A stretch of 64,000 nt of DNA, taken from JANSWY01 sp965267245 (GTDB lineage Bacteria > Bacteroidota > Bacteroidia > Cytophagales > Cyclobacteriaceae). The stretch spans positions 3,224,001 to 3,288,000 of the forward strand of contig OZ253939.1 in the NCBI GenBank assembly GCA_965267245.1. Reading direction: 5' to 3'. Below, one piece after another: positions 36,003-45,464 of the stretch. Under the pieces are notes generated by a model. The model made no database searches, had not been told where the DNA came from, and worked only from the letters and a program-made list of their open reading frames with translations. The position numbers were made by a program, and so were the translations under genes. Each line of letters starts with the position of its first letter. Position 1 is the first letter of the stretch.

Positions 36003-36092
36003 CTCTGTGAAACTTTGTGCTTCTCAGTGATCTTAGTGGTATAACCAAATGCCGTAGAATTGTTACACAAAGAGCACGGAAGGTCCACAGAG
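36003..36092. repeat. Imperfect inverted repeat in a gene-free gap
   Basis: CTCTGTGAAACTTTGTGCTT... (36003-36029) is partly complementary to ...AAGGTCCACAGAG (36066-36092), with a few mismatches and one small gap. The shared core is CTCTGTG followed by a CTT and a GTGC. It resembles intergenic repeat motifs (variants of CTTTGTG-CTCTGTG) seen in many genomes. I see no coding function in the 309-base gap at 35902-36210. Confidence 0.5.
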
Positions 36093-36210
36093 GTACTCAA
36101 AGGTTTAAATACCGCCAGCGATGTAATTCTAATTCTCGCTGAACATCAAATTTTCTACAAGTGCTCTTTGGCTACAAAGTTTTTGTACCAAAATAGTCAT
36201 GAATGTTTTT

Positions 36211-37554
36211 TTATTCAATTGCAGCTATTACACCTTGTATCAAAGTATCAAAGTCGAAATTCCCGTAATGGGTCTGCCCCATTCTCACGATTACCAGATC
36301 TTTAGAAGGGATAATGATGACACTTTGTCCACTGAACCCATTGGCCATGAAAGCATCTTGAGGCAAATGTGCCTTATCCTTATTGTGAAATTTCCAAAAA
36401 TGGGCACCATAAACACCATTCGGTGCTTCAGGAATTGCTTCACTACTGTATTTAACCCAACCTTCTGGTAAAATTCTTTCTCCCTGCCAAATCCCATCAT
36501 TCAGATATAAAAGGCCAAACCGCGCCCAATCTCGAGGAGTCGCCCAGCCATAGCTGGAGCCAACAAAGGCACCACTCGCATCCATTTCAATACGAGCACT
36601 AGTCATCCCAATTTTATGAAATAGTGCAGTATAAGGATATTGATGGTAATCTTCGCCTGTAATTTCCCATATTTTTCTGGACAACATATTTGTCGTTCCA
36701 CTTGAGTACTCCCAAAGTTGGCCTGGCTCAGCTTCCAAATCAAATGACGCACTATACTTACCCATGCTGGGCACGGTGTAAAGCATCCTCGTGATAGGAC
36801 TTAAGCTGTAGTAGCTTTCCGTCCAGCTGATCCCACTAGACATTTTTAACATGTTGTCCAATGTGATGGCTTTTCGTTCATCATCCCATTCCTCAAAAAG
36901 GGCATTATCTTCCAAACTTATTTTACCAGTTTTGACCAGGGTTCCAATCAGTGCGTTTGTCACACTTTTAGTCATGGACCAACCCAGTTGGGTGTCATAG
37001 GGACCAAAGCTTTCTCCATATCGTTCTGCAACTAACTGATCATTATAAACAATCAAAACCGCTCTGGTATTGACCGGTTTTTCCGGATCTTTCTCCTCAA
37101 ATGCTGTAGCCAATACCTCATTGACTTTCTCCACATTTATTCCTGCTGGAAAAGTGTCTGGCATGACATTGCCCATTGGCCAATTAATTGTATCAGGATT
37201 ATAGGCTAATTGAGGCGCTCCTTTTATTTTCTGATTTTGAATTTCCCCTTCTGACAATCCTACCACCAGAGTGCAACCCAACCCTTCTCTGTAGATGGCC
37301 TTTGCTTTTGCAAAACCATAAGCACTGGCTGTTACACCATTCTCAATTACCTCAATTTTTGCCAGATTCTGTGGAAAATGACCTAATTCCTGGGCTCGTA
37401 CACTCTCAGCTGTTCGTCCTGCCCCGTGGATACAAGAACAGGCTGCTTTAGCTGCAAATCCTGTTAAAACCGGAAGCATCTGAGACAAATACCTGATCCC
37501 AAAAAAAATACCGACAATCAACGCGATAAGGATAAGTCTTTTAAGAATTCTCAT
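36211..37554 (-). CDS. Beta-lactamase-family serine hydrolase
   Basis: I use the ATG at 37554 (447 residues), which opens a membrane-anchor segment (MRILKRLILIALIVGIFFG); the longer frame from 37614 has no signal. The class C-type fold is shown by the nucleophile motif S193-M-T-K196 (GWSMTKS), a YSSGTTN block and the late G-Q-S. Such proteins are esterases or D-aminopeptidases rather than antibiotic resistance enzymes. It has no operon neighbours and starts 103 bases from a divergent lipoprotein. Confidence 0.85.
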   Translation of the reverse strand: MRILKRLILIALIVGIFFGIRYLSQMLPVLTGFAAKAACSCIHGAGRTAESVRAQELGHFPQNLAKIEVIENGVTASAYGFAKAKAIYREGLGCTLVVGLSEGEIQNQKIKGAPQLAYNPDTINWPMGNVMPDTFPAGINVEKVNEVLATAFEEKDPEKPVNTRAVLIVYNDQLVAERYGESFGPYDTQLGWSMTKSVTNALIGTLVKTGKISLEDNALFEEWDDERKAITLDNMLKMSSGISWTESYYSLSPITRMLYTVPSMGKYSASFDLEAEPGQLWEYSSGTTNMLSRKIWEITGEDYHQYPYTALFHKIGMTSARIEMDASGAFVGSSYGWATPRDWARFGLLYLNDGIWQGERILPEGWVKYSSEAIPEAPNGVYGAHFWKFHNKDKAHLPQDAFMANGFSGQSVIIIPSKDLVIVRMGQTHYGNFDFDTLIQGVIAAIE

Positions 37555-37656
37555 GGATGTAATAGTTTGTAAAATCGTAAAATAACCAATTCCCCTTCCT
37601 TTCACAACGACCATTTATTAGATACCTTGCAAACCGATCCTTTCATAAAAAATCCA

Positions 37657-38139
37657 ATGATAAAATTTAACATTACTCCTCAATACCTTAGTTTATTTGT
37701 TCTTGTTCTGGCGCTAATGGGCTGTTCGAAACCTGGCGAAACAAATGAAAACCAAAAGGTTACACACCCAATTGTTGGAACCTGGAAATTACTCTCTTCT
37801 CAAACCATAAAAGCTGAGGACACCATCTTCACTGACTTTACAAAAGGCCAGGAAATGATTAAAATTATCAATGACTCTCATTTTGCCTTCTTAAGACATG
37901 ACCTCAACAAAGGTCAGGACAGCTCAGCTATTTATGTAGCAGGTGGAGGAACTTACACGATAGATGAAAACAAGTATACTGAAAACCTCCAGTACCTCAA
38001 CTTTCGCGAATGGGAAGGAAATACTTTTCATTTTGATATTGATATTGAAAATGATTCATTGACACAAACGGGTGTGGAACGTATTGAAGATCTGAATATT
38101 GATCAAATCATTATTGAAAAATATGTGCGCATGAAATAG
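37657..38139 (+). CDS. Lipocalin-like lipoprotein
   Basis: ATG at 37657 gives 160 residues; a TTG 10 codons earlier is less likely. The signal ends in LMGCSKP. After it comes the lipocalin-like start IVGTWKLLSSQ and strand pairs with GGGTYTIDENKYTE. This fold is common in small Bacteroidota lipoproteins of unknown ligand. It starts 103 bases from the divergent serine hydrolase. Confidence 0.7.
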   Translation: MIKFNITPQYLSLFVLVLALMGCSKPGETNENQKVTHPIVGTWKLLSSQTIKAEDTIFTDFTKGQEMIKIINDSHFAFLRHDLNKGQDSSAIYVAGGGTYTIDENKYTENLQYLNFREWEGNTFHFDIDIENDSLTQTGVERIEDLNIDQIIIEKYVRMK

Positions 38140-38206
38140 TGTCTGGTATCATTCGTTTGAATTATTAAGTAATTTTGAATAATAATACAGATCAACTATT
38201 TACGCC

Positions 38207-39448
38207 ATGTATTTCAAATCAGCTATAATTCTATTTTTATGCTCCTCAATAGCCTATGGTCAAGGACCGTGGCAAAAAAATGATTACGTCACTGTTGTGA
38301 GTCACAAGAACCTAGATGCAGGACGCTTTAATTCACCCAGGCCGATCACTTCCCTGGCCATATATTATAGTGAAGGAGACATTAGCACTTCATCCATATC
38401 AGTTGACGGAGAAGTTTACCAGCTGTCAAAAGACAATCATTGGGAAGGCGAATTGAATAGTTCTAATTTACTGATCTTTGAAACTCCTGTAATTTCATTT
38501 GAGTTTAATCCTGGAAAATTAAACCTGGAAGAGGTTGAGATTCATTTGATCCACTCTCCTGTATTGGCCAAAAGAGTTGCTCAAAAACCTGACTCAGTCC
38601 TATGTGATGAACCATATAGCATCGACCAAGAGGATTGGAGAGCAGGATTACCCGCACCCTCCTATTCTAGAGTTTTCACTGCTACTAAACATATCATCAT
38701 CCATCATGCTGCCAGCAGCAACTCTCTTACTGATTATGAAAATGTAGTTCGAAATATCTATTTATTTCACACTCAGGATAGAGGATGGTCTGACATTGGC
38801 TACAATTATGTGATTGCTCAGGATGGCACAATTTTCAAAGGAAGAGATCCAGGTTCAGGAACACAGGATCTCGTTCGGGGAGCACATTTTTGTGGCGCCA
38901 ATAGCAATACAACTGGTATTTGCATACTGGGAAATTTGAGTGAAGTACCTGTGACGGAAGAAGCTCGATCAAGCCTTATTGATCTTCTCAACTGGAAAAC
39001 CCTTAAAGATGAACTGGATCCACTAGGGACAGGCAGTCACTCCTTGAATGCCAATCTAAAAATCATTTCAGGTCACCGTGATGGTTGCTCTACTGAGTGT
39101 CCGGGTAATTTGTTTTATCCTGAATTAACTGATATCAGAACATATGTTAATGCAAGAAATGAAACCTGCCTCAATCCCCCCGAACCTGAACCAGAGGAAC
39201 CAGTTGTTCAGGAAATCAATATTGGCCCCAACCCAGTTAATGAATTATTGAGCGTTTACATACCTGACCCTTATTTCGAATCAAATTTTGAACTTATTGA
39301 CCTTCAGGGCAAATACGTAAACGTCCCTTTCGAACGCTTCAATGACGAGCGTGTAATTTTGAATGTATCACACCTAAATCCAGGCTTATATTTGCTCTCA
39401 TTCAAAAATGATGAACAAGCATTTCTTACCAAGGTAATAGTTCAGTAA
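38207..39448 (+). CDS. N-acetylmuramoyl-L-alanine amidase (PGRP-type) with T9SS sorting domain
   Basis: The 413-residue protein has a signal peptide (AYGQ), an N-terminal beta domain (about 20-130), then an amidase_2/PGRP domain (about 155-300). Zinc-ligand-like His appear in HIIIHHAASS and in GHRDGCSTECPG, with RGWSDIGYNY between them. The C-terminus is a Por-type sorting domain (NIGPNPVNELLSVYI onward), so it is exported by the T9SS. It should cut the amide bond between MurNAc and the stem peptide, possibly of other cells' walls. It ends six bases from the convergent strand-repeat gene. Confidence 0.93.
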   Translation: MYFKSAIILFLCSSIAYGQGPWQKNDYVTVVSHKNLDAGRFNSPRPITSLAIYYSEGDISTSSISVDGEVYQLSKDNHWEGELNSSNLLIFETPVISFEFNPGKLNLEEVEIHLIHSPVLAKRVAQKPDSVLCDEPYSIDQEDWRAGLPAPSYSRVFTATKHIIIHHAASSNSLTDYENVVRNIYLFHTQDRGWSDIGYNYVIAQDGTIFKGRDPGSGTQDLVRGAHFCGANSNTTGICILGNLSEVPVTEEARSSLIDLLNWKTLKDELDPLGTGSHSLNANLKIISGHRDGCSTECPGNLFYPELTDIRTYVNARNETCLNPPEPEPEEPVVQEINIGPNPVNELLSVYIPDPYFESNFELIDLQGKYVNVPFERFNDERVILNVSHLNPGLYLLSFKNDEQAFLTKVIVQ

Positions 39449-39453
39449 GTAAT

Positions 39454-41034
39454 TTAATTTACAGTCAGCTTTCTGATAATTCGTTGATCTCCCCCCTGCA
39501 GAGAGATAATGTAATTTCCCGGTGATAGAGTTGAAGAGATTTTACTCATTTCAGTATTTTCAAAGACCCCAACCAGATTCCCTGATAAATCAAGCACCCG
39601 AACTTCCATAGGCTGAAAACCTGAAAAGTTAAGTTCCTGTCCTGCACATATGGGATTTGGATAAATACTGATCTTATCAGTTTGAGCATTATGAATAAAT
39701 ACCTGAACACCCAACTGATCCACAGTACCATCATAGTCCACTTGAGTCAACCGATAATACACTGTCTCATAGTTCCTTACCGGGTCTTGCCATGAGTATT
39801 GAACTGGTTCGTTGATTGTTCCATTTCCCGCTATGCGAGCAACTTCATCAAAATCATATCCGTCTAAGGATTTCTCTATGATGAAATAGTCATTGTTTAG
39901 CTCAGTGGCTGTTTTCCAATTTAACACAGCAAATTCATTCACTGAATTGATTTTGAAGGATATCAATTCTACTGGTAAGGTGCTACATGCAGCCCCACAG
40001 CAACCTCCTCCACCTGAGCTACAATCACCAGTATCACCAGTTGGGGTTGTTCCTGAATAACCTCCCCCAACAATTATAGTCCCACCGGATACGTCAGCAG
40101 AACCTCCTCCAGTATTATCAAAGTCTCCATCAACCTGAACCTCACCTCCATCATCAGCTGAGACTGAACCACTTCCGGAATTGTCAAAATCTCCGTTTAC
40201 CACAAATGTGCCATTGTTTCTTACCTCCAGAATCTCAGCACCCGCATTATCAAAATCACCAGTAATCACCACGTCAGAATCATCTACCAGCCATTCATTG
40301 TTAACCACATCTCCTCTTACATTCATTTGTGTATCATTGAATAATTCGAGTACACCTCCACCGTTAAAAACCAGCGCATCCACGCCTGTAGTGCCAGCAT
40401 TTCCAGTTCCTGAATTGATGATTGAATTATTGAATGTGGACAACCCAGAATTAAATCCGAGTTCGCCTCCAACGTTGATGGTAGTATTGGATGTATTGGC
40501 GTTATGCCAGGACATATCTCCAGAAACCGTAATGTCTGAATCAGTTACAGTAACACCATAATCAGATCCTCCAGCTGTCCCTATATTACTTGTCCATGTT
40601 GTGACTCCAGTAATTGTTGTATTGTCTATTACATTGGCTCCTCCATTGCTGAATGAGTAGGTACCTCCCGGGTTTAATGTTAGAGATGCATTAGATAATG
40701 AAAAGCTTCCACCACTCCCTGAGCTGACATTGCCTCCAATGTTATAACTTCCACCGTCAATAGTATTAAGTGTACCATATCCATCTTCCAGATTACCGGA
40801 AATATTGAACACAGCACCATCAGCATTTAATGTTCCTCCTGCCTGAACACGAAGGTTTCCTGTGATCGTTATTGTCACACCTGAGTTAACATTAAGCGTA
40901 CTCCCACTAATTGACATGGTTCCAGAAAAGCTACAATCTGATGTTATAGTTCCAGAGGTTGGGCAGGTTTGAGCTTGTAAATTCAAGCAAGCGATTCCTG
41001 CTATAATTGTAAAAATTATTGTACGAAAATTCAT
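39454..41034 (-). CDS. Secreted beta-strand-repeat protein with T9SS sorting domain
   Basis: The 526-residue protein has a signal peptide and then a region of irregular short repeats (about 25-335) with many G, N, D and T residues, for example DGGSYNIGGNVSSGSGG and VVNGDFDNSGSGS, in the manner of a beta-helix. A Cys- and Gly-rich bridge (SSGGGGCCGAACS) follows, then the domain widespread in Bacteroidota T9SS proteins (LPVELISF...W) and the sorting domain (YPNPICAGQ onward). It is probably a surface adhesin or matrix protein. No catalytic residues are visible. Confidence 0.82.
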   Translation of the reverse strand: MNFRTIIFTIIAGIACLNLQAQTCPTSGTITSDCSFSGTMSISGSTLNVNSGVTITITGNLRVQAGGTLNADGAVFNISGNLEDGYGTLNTIDGGSYNIGGNVSSGSGGSFSLSNASLTLNPGGTYSFSNGGANVIDNTTITGVTTWTSNIGTAGGSDYGVTVTDSDITVSGDMSWHNANTSNTTINVGGELGFNSGLSTFNNSIINSGTGNAGTTGVDALVFNGGGVLELFNDTQMNVRGDVVNNEWLVDDSDVVITGDFDNAGAEILEVRNNGTFVVNGDFDNSGSGSVSADDGGEVQVDGDFDNTGGGSADVSGGTIIVGGGYSGTTPTGDTGDCSSGGGGCCGAACSTLPVELISFKINSVNEFAVLNWKTATELNNDYFIIEKSLDGYDFDEVARIAGNGTINEPVQYSWQDPVRNYETVYYRLTQVDYDGTVDQLGVQVFIHNAQTDKISIYPNPICAGQELNFSGFQPMEVRVLDLSGNLVGVFENTEMSKISSTLSPGNYIISLQGGDQRIIRKLTVN

Positions 41035-41344
41035 TTATGCGTATATATTACTCTTATTGCAAATATACGTTCGTATGTGGGTACATGGATTTATTTTTGC
41101 CCAACATTCGGTGAATCATCTAATAATAGGCAGCAACATGCCAATTGTATCGATAAGAACATATCAATTTGTGTCTTGAATTAAGTTCACTGCACAATTT
41201 TTCCTGTTCATCCAACATAATCCCGGATTTATCGTAAATAAACAGACTACACTAAGTAATGCTGTTCTGCATATTTTTTCCAGCCTTCAGAAGAAGTAAT
41301 ACACAATTGGATTTATTAAATTCTAAATCAAAATATTCAATATT
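41035..41344. other. Gene-free stretch
   Basis: I see no supportable ORF, RNA or repeat in this 310-base AT-rich gap between divergent genes. It presumably holds both promoters; no clear TTTG-N19-TAnnTTTG was found. Confidence 0.5.
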
Positions 41345-42487
41345 ATGAAAGCTTTCTTCTGCATGGGAATGGGCCTGATTTCTCTTTTTTTGTCAATTCC
41401 TCTAAGATCTCAAGATTGTCAACCAGTATCTGAACTCAAAACCCTTTATAAGACCAATAATGATTTTCGAAAAACAGTGGATAACATGTTCACGAACATT
41501 AAGCCACTTGGTGACGGAAGCAATAATCCGTGGATGAACAAAGATGTAAATGATCTCTACGCATTCTTAAATGAGTGGTTCTACTTTCTACCTAATGCCC
41601 ACAATGGACTTGACAGAATTATGCAATTCACATTTTTATACTATAAGAATCCGGCAGGTCAAAAGTTTATTCTGGAAGAACCAGGTAAAAGCTGGGCCAT
41701 TTCATTTGTGATAGAACGAGGGAAATTTATGGACAGTCCTGAATCAACAAGAATCATTGAAGAGTGGCTTAAAGATCCTGATCTGGGTAATGAAGAATTT
41801 GTTTATCCTGAAAATGGATTTCAATCATTCAATCATTTTTTCACGAGAGATTTAAAACCTGGAACCAGACCTATAGACAAACCAACAGACAATGCCGTTT
41901 TAGTTTCCCCGGCTGATGGAATCATCAACATGATTAATAACAGCCTTGAATTAAATACTGAAATCTCTACAAAAAATGGCATGACATTGACATTGAACGC
42001 ATTATTGGATAGTTCACAATTTGCCAGTGAATTCGTAGGCGGCACAGCACTGGCAGTCTTTCTTCTTCCACACAACTATCATCACTATCATGCACCTATT
42101 TCGGGGAACATTATAGAGTCGCGAGAGACTGTGGGGGACAGGTTATTCGGGATGAATGATATTGTAGATTTCATCAATAACGGTAATGTAGCTTACAACA
42201 AGGATTACAGTATTTTCCAACAATTCAAACATGGCTATATCATTATAGAAACCAAACTTTACGGAAAAGTAGCTATGATACCCATTGGCTTACAGACTGT
42301 GGGATCTGTAGTCTTCGAAGACAAGTTCAAATCAGTATCTCCTCAAAATCCAGAACCAGTTAATAAAGGAGAAAAACTAGGACATTTTCGCTATGGGGGC
42401 TCAACCGTATTACTGATATTTCAACGAGGAAAATTCAGTTCGCTCAATGTAAAACAGGGTCAGCAGATTGGGGTGATGGAAAAATAA
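41345..42487 (+). CDS. Exported phosphatidylserine decarboxylase family protein
   Basis: The 380-residue protein has an apparent signal peptide (MKAFFCMGMGLISLFL, cleavage near RSQD) and then the PSD domain. It has FNHFFTRDLKPGTRP, the LVSPADG Asp, HNYHHYHAPISG, and the processing-site motif YGGSTV (about residues 351-356), where PSDs self-cleave between Gly and Ser. Standard PSDs act at the inner membrane and lack a cleavable signal, so this is an unusual exported version with unknown substrate. It ends near a short hairpin. Confidence 0.85.
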   Translation: MKAFFCMGMGLISLFLSIPLRSQDCQPVSELKTLYKTNNDFRKTVDNMFTNIKPLGDGSNNPWMNKDVNDLYAFLNEWFYFLPNAHNGLDRIMQFTFLYYKNPAGQKFILEEPGKSWAISFVIERGKFMDSPESTRIIEEWLKDPDLGNEEFVYPENGFQSFNHFFTRDLKPGTRPIDKPTDNAVLVSPADGIINMINNSLELNTEISTKNGMTLTLNALLDSSQFASEFVGGTALAVFLLPHNYHHYHAPISGNIIESRETVGDRLFGMNDIVDFINNGNVAYNKDYSIFQQFKHGYIIIETKLYGKVAMIPIGLQTVGSVVFEDKFKSVSPQNPEPVNKGEKLGHFRYGGSTVLLIFQRGKFSSLNVKQGQQIGVMEK

Positions 42488-42511
42488 ATGGGCCGGTAAT
42501 TCCAGCCCATA
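42487..42511. terminator. Weak terminator-like hairpin between convergent genes
   Basis: ATGGGC (42488-42493) pairs with GCCCAT (42505-42510) around an 11-base loop. The T-run is poor on both sides, so termination is uncertain. Confidence 0.4.
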
Positions 42512-42518
42512 TTATACC

Positions 42519-44921
42519 TTATTCATCCCTCAATGAATTAATTGGATTGGCCATTGCAGCCCGAATAGACTTGTAGCTGACTGCAATCATTGCTACAACC
42601 AGTGCTCCAATGCCTGCTATCAAATAAATTGAAAGGCTGTCTATACCAAAAAGATCTATTCTGTACTGAAAATCACTTACCCATCTGGATACAAACAGAT
42701 AGGCAATTGGCCAAGCAATAATATTCGAAAGCACTATTAACCAAACGAATTCTTTCATCAATATCTGAACGATTTGCTTCACACTTGAGCCCAGTACTTT
42801 TCTCACGCCAATTTCTTTTTTGCGCTGCTCTACCATGAAAAATGATAATCCAAATAAACCCATAGAAGAGAGTACAATGGACAACCAGGTGAAAACATTA
42901 ACCAGATTTGCAAAAAACTCATCCGCAGCAAAAATCTCATCAAACTCCTGATCAAAGAACTGGTAATTGAACGGATAATTAGGAAAATTTTCGATCCATT
43001 TGCTTTCCAGATATGCTACTGTTTCTTTCATGTTTTCAGATGACACTTTTACATTGAGGTTACTGCTTGGATTAGGGTTGTAGTAAATCATCAGAGGTTC
43101 AATTTTATGACGCATATTGGCGAAATGAAAGTCTTCAATTACTCCAATCACTGTCCGGGTGGTATTGTTCCCAAATACCAGGTGCTGACCAACGGCTTCT
43201 TCCCACCCGAGAGACTCCTGCAAAGCTTTATTGATAATAATTGCTTCTTGCTGATCTGAACCGAAAGACGCATCATAATTTCTTCCTTCAGCAAGTTTGA
43301 TTTCCATAGCATCCAGGTACTTTTCATCCATTGACATCACACTTACGATGTACATGTCTTCCTCAGCTCCTCCCTCCACATTGACTCCACCTCTGCCAAA
43401 TGTCCTCCCTGGCATATTACTGGAAAATGCTGTTCCTATAACTCCAGGGTTTTTTTCAAGCTCCTGTTGGTAACTTTCAATCCTTTCTGCTAATCGACCA
43501 GAACCTCCTACATTGATATTGATAATCTGATCTTTAGAGAAACCAAGGTCTTTGTTTTTGATATAATCTACCTGCCTGGAAACAAGTAATGTAATACAAA
43601 TCATCCCCACCGATGCAACAAACTGTAAAATCACCAATGTTTTTCTAAGCCAGATCCCTTTCGAACTTGTCTGGAATCTCCCTCTTAATATGCTGACTGA
43701 TTTGATGCTGGATAAGATGAATGATGGGTAAATTCCTGCCAGAATACCAACTAAGACAGGAACCATAAAAAAAACTATGATCAACCAGGGGGAGAATGCC
43801 AACATTTGCCCAAAATCAAAATCCAGACCAAAGCCTACTGTTTCATTAATCAGATAAATTGCTCCAAAGGATAGGATCAATGCCAGTGTTGCCATAATCA
43901 CTGACTCAGTCATGTGCTGCATGACGAGTTGGAATTTAGTACTACCAACTACTTTTCGAATCCCAACTTCCTTTGCCCGGGTGGTCGATTGGGCGGTCAT
44001 CAGATTGACAAAATTAAAAGTCGCAATGAGTAGGATAAAAAGAGCTACCCCACCTAATGCATAAACATAGACAGCATCTCCTTTATGTTGGTGGTAATAA
44101 TCAAACAGAATACCAGATGATTTCAAGTGAATTTCATCAAGCGGCTGGAGTTGAGGTACCCAGAAGTCATTGACGTCATTGGCCAATGCTATCTCAGCCA
44201 TTTTTTCTTCTACAAGCACTTCCTTATTCCTTTCTGACAGGACTGCATATCCTAACATGCCCAAACCTCCCCAGCCATTAATGTACTGCGCAAGGGATGA
44301 ATCAGATTGTGCTGGAAAAAGCGACATTAGAACATCAAACTCCAGGTGCGAATTTTGCTTTACATCGTCCATCAAGCCCACTACTTCCCAGGACTGGTCA
44401 TTGAATGTGAATACTTCACCTATGGCATTTTCAGTAGAACCAAAAACTCTTTTAGCAAAATTATTTGTAAAGATCAATTTATGAGGTTGATTGAATTTCT
44501 TGAGTGCTTCCTCCCGGTTTTGAACCGGAATATCAAAAATATCGAAGAAATCCTGCTCAACATACAGGGAATACTCTGTATAATATCCTTTATCTCCTTG
44601 CTCCAAACGTTGTTCCCCACCAAACATCACACGGGATGCCAGCTCCACCTCTGGAATTTCTTCTTCCGCTGATTGTGGCATTCTTGGATTGGTAATAGCC
44701 ACCATATTGCTGGACACTCCGAGCGCTTCATCGATAGTTGTGAATCGAAATGTTCTATTGGATTTTTCATGCCACCTGTCATACGACAGCTCATTATATA
44801 CAAATAATGAAAGCACCATGAAAGCTGAAAAACCCAGTGTTAGACCTATGGCATTGATGAATGTGGTGAGATTGTTCTTCTTGAAATTGCGAAGCGCTAC
44901 AAGGATAAATGTCTTAAGCAT
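42519..44921 (-). CDS. ABC transporter permease (MacB-PCD/FtsX type)
   Basis: I use ATG 44921 (MLKTFILVALRNFKKNN, 800 residues); the extension to 45002 is not conserved-looking. The first membrane segment precedes a large periplasmic MacB-type core (about 45-270). FtsX domains with three to four segments come near 280-420 and again at the end (about 680-800, FVWLIVLSNIIAWPIAYL). Several such permeases per genome occur in Bacteroidota as FtsX-domain efflux or signalling partners. No ABC ATPase gene is adjacent, so its partner lies elsewhere. Confidence 0.9.
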   Translation of the reverse strand: MLKTFILVALRNFKKNNLTTFINAIGLTLGFSAFMVLSLFVYNELSYDRWHEKSNRTFRFTTIDEALGVSSNMVAITNPRMPQSAEEEIPEVELASRVMFGGEQRLEQGDKGYYTEYSLYVEQDFFDIFDIPVQNREEALKKFNQPHKLIFTNNFAKRVFGSTENAIGEVFTFNDQSWEVVGLMDDVKQNSHLEFDVLMSLFPAQSDSSLAQYINGWGGLGMLGYAVLSERNKEVLVEEKMAEIALANDVNDFWVPQLQPLDEIHLKSSGILFDYYHQHKGDAVYVYALGGVALFILLIATFNFVNLMTAQSTTRAKEVGIRKVVGSTKFQLVMQHMTESVIMATLALILSFGAIYLINETVGFGLDFDFGQMLAFSPWLIIVFFMVPVLVGILAGIYPSFILSSIKSVSILRGRFQTSSKGIWLRKTLVILQFVASVGMICITLLVSRQVDYIKNKDLGFSKDQIININVGGSGRLAERIESYQQELEKNPGVIGTAFSSNMPGRTFGRGGVNVEGGAEEDMYIVSVMSMDEKYLDAMEIKLAEGRNYDASFGSDQQEAIIINKALQESLGWEEAVGQHLVFGNNTTRTVIGVIEDFHFANMRHKIEPLMIYYNPNPSSNLNVKVSSENMKETVAYLESKWIENFPNYPFNYQFFDQEFDEIFAADEFFANLVNVFTWLSIVLSSMGLFGLSFFMVEQRKKEIGVRKVLGSSVKQIVQILMKEFVWLIVLSNIIAWPIAYLFVSRWVSDFQYRIDLFGIDSLSIYLIAGIGALVVAMIAVSYKSIRAAMANPINSLRDE

Positions 44922-45074
44922 AGCATTAATAGTTTTTGACGAGATCAAATGTATAAAGTAATACTCCCTTCTACCAGAACGGTTACACCAATGGCAAGAC
45001 AAATCGATTCAGTGGCAGATTTCATGAAAATTATTGCTTATATTAAACCATCCAAAACAATCTACTAACTCATC

Positions 45075-45461
45075 ATGACTGAATCCTTTGAATTGATTGA
45101 ACACTTCAATGTGACACCCGATGTTATTTACAATGCCTGGTTGGACAGCAACCAACATTCTGCAATGACCGGTGGAGAAGCCAAATGCTCAGACAAAGTG
45201 GGAAATGAATTTACAGCCTGGGATGGATATATCACTGGGAAAAACATTGCACTTACACCAAATGAAGAAATCGTCCAAAAATGGCGTACTGTTGAGTTTG
45301 AAAGTCACCATGAAGATTCAGATTTAGTGGTCGAGTTGGAACCAGACAATGGCGGAACAAAACTTACATTGATCCACATGCATATTCCAGAAGGACAAAC
45401 CCAGTATAAACAGGGATGGATTGACAATTATTTTGAGCCTATGAAAGCTTATTTTGGATAG
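45075..45461 (+). CDS. SRPBCC (AHSA1-like) domain protein
   Basis: The 128-residue protein matches the START/AHSA1 fold: FNVTPDVIYNAWLDSNQHSAMTGGEA, then FTAWDGYITGKNI, and a C-terminal helix (GWIDNYFEPMKAYFG). The fold binds small hydrophobic ligands or chaperone partners; the function here is unknown. It converges on the neighbouring hydrolase with a gap of three bases. Confidence 0.85.
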   Translation: MTESFELIEHFNVTPDVIYNAWLDSNQHSAMTGGEAKCSDKVGNEFTAWDGYITGKNIALTPNEEIVQKWRTVEFESHHEDSDLVVELEPDNGGTKLTLIHMHIPEGQTQYKQGWIDNYFEPMKAYFG

Positions 45462-45464
45462 AAT

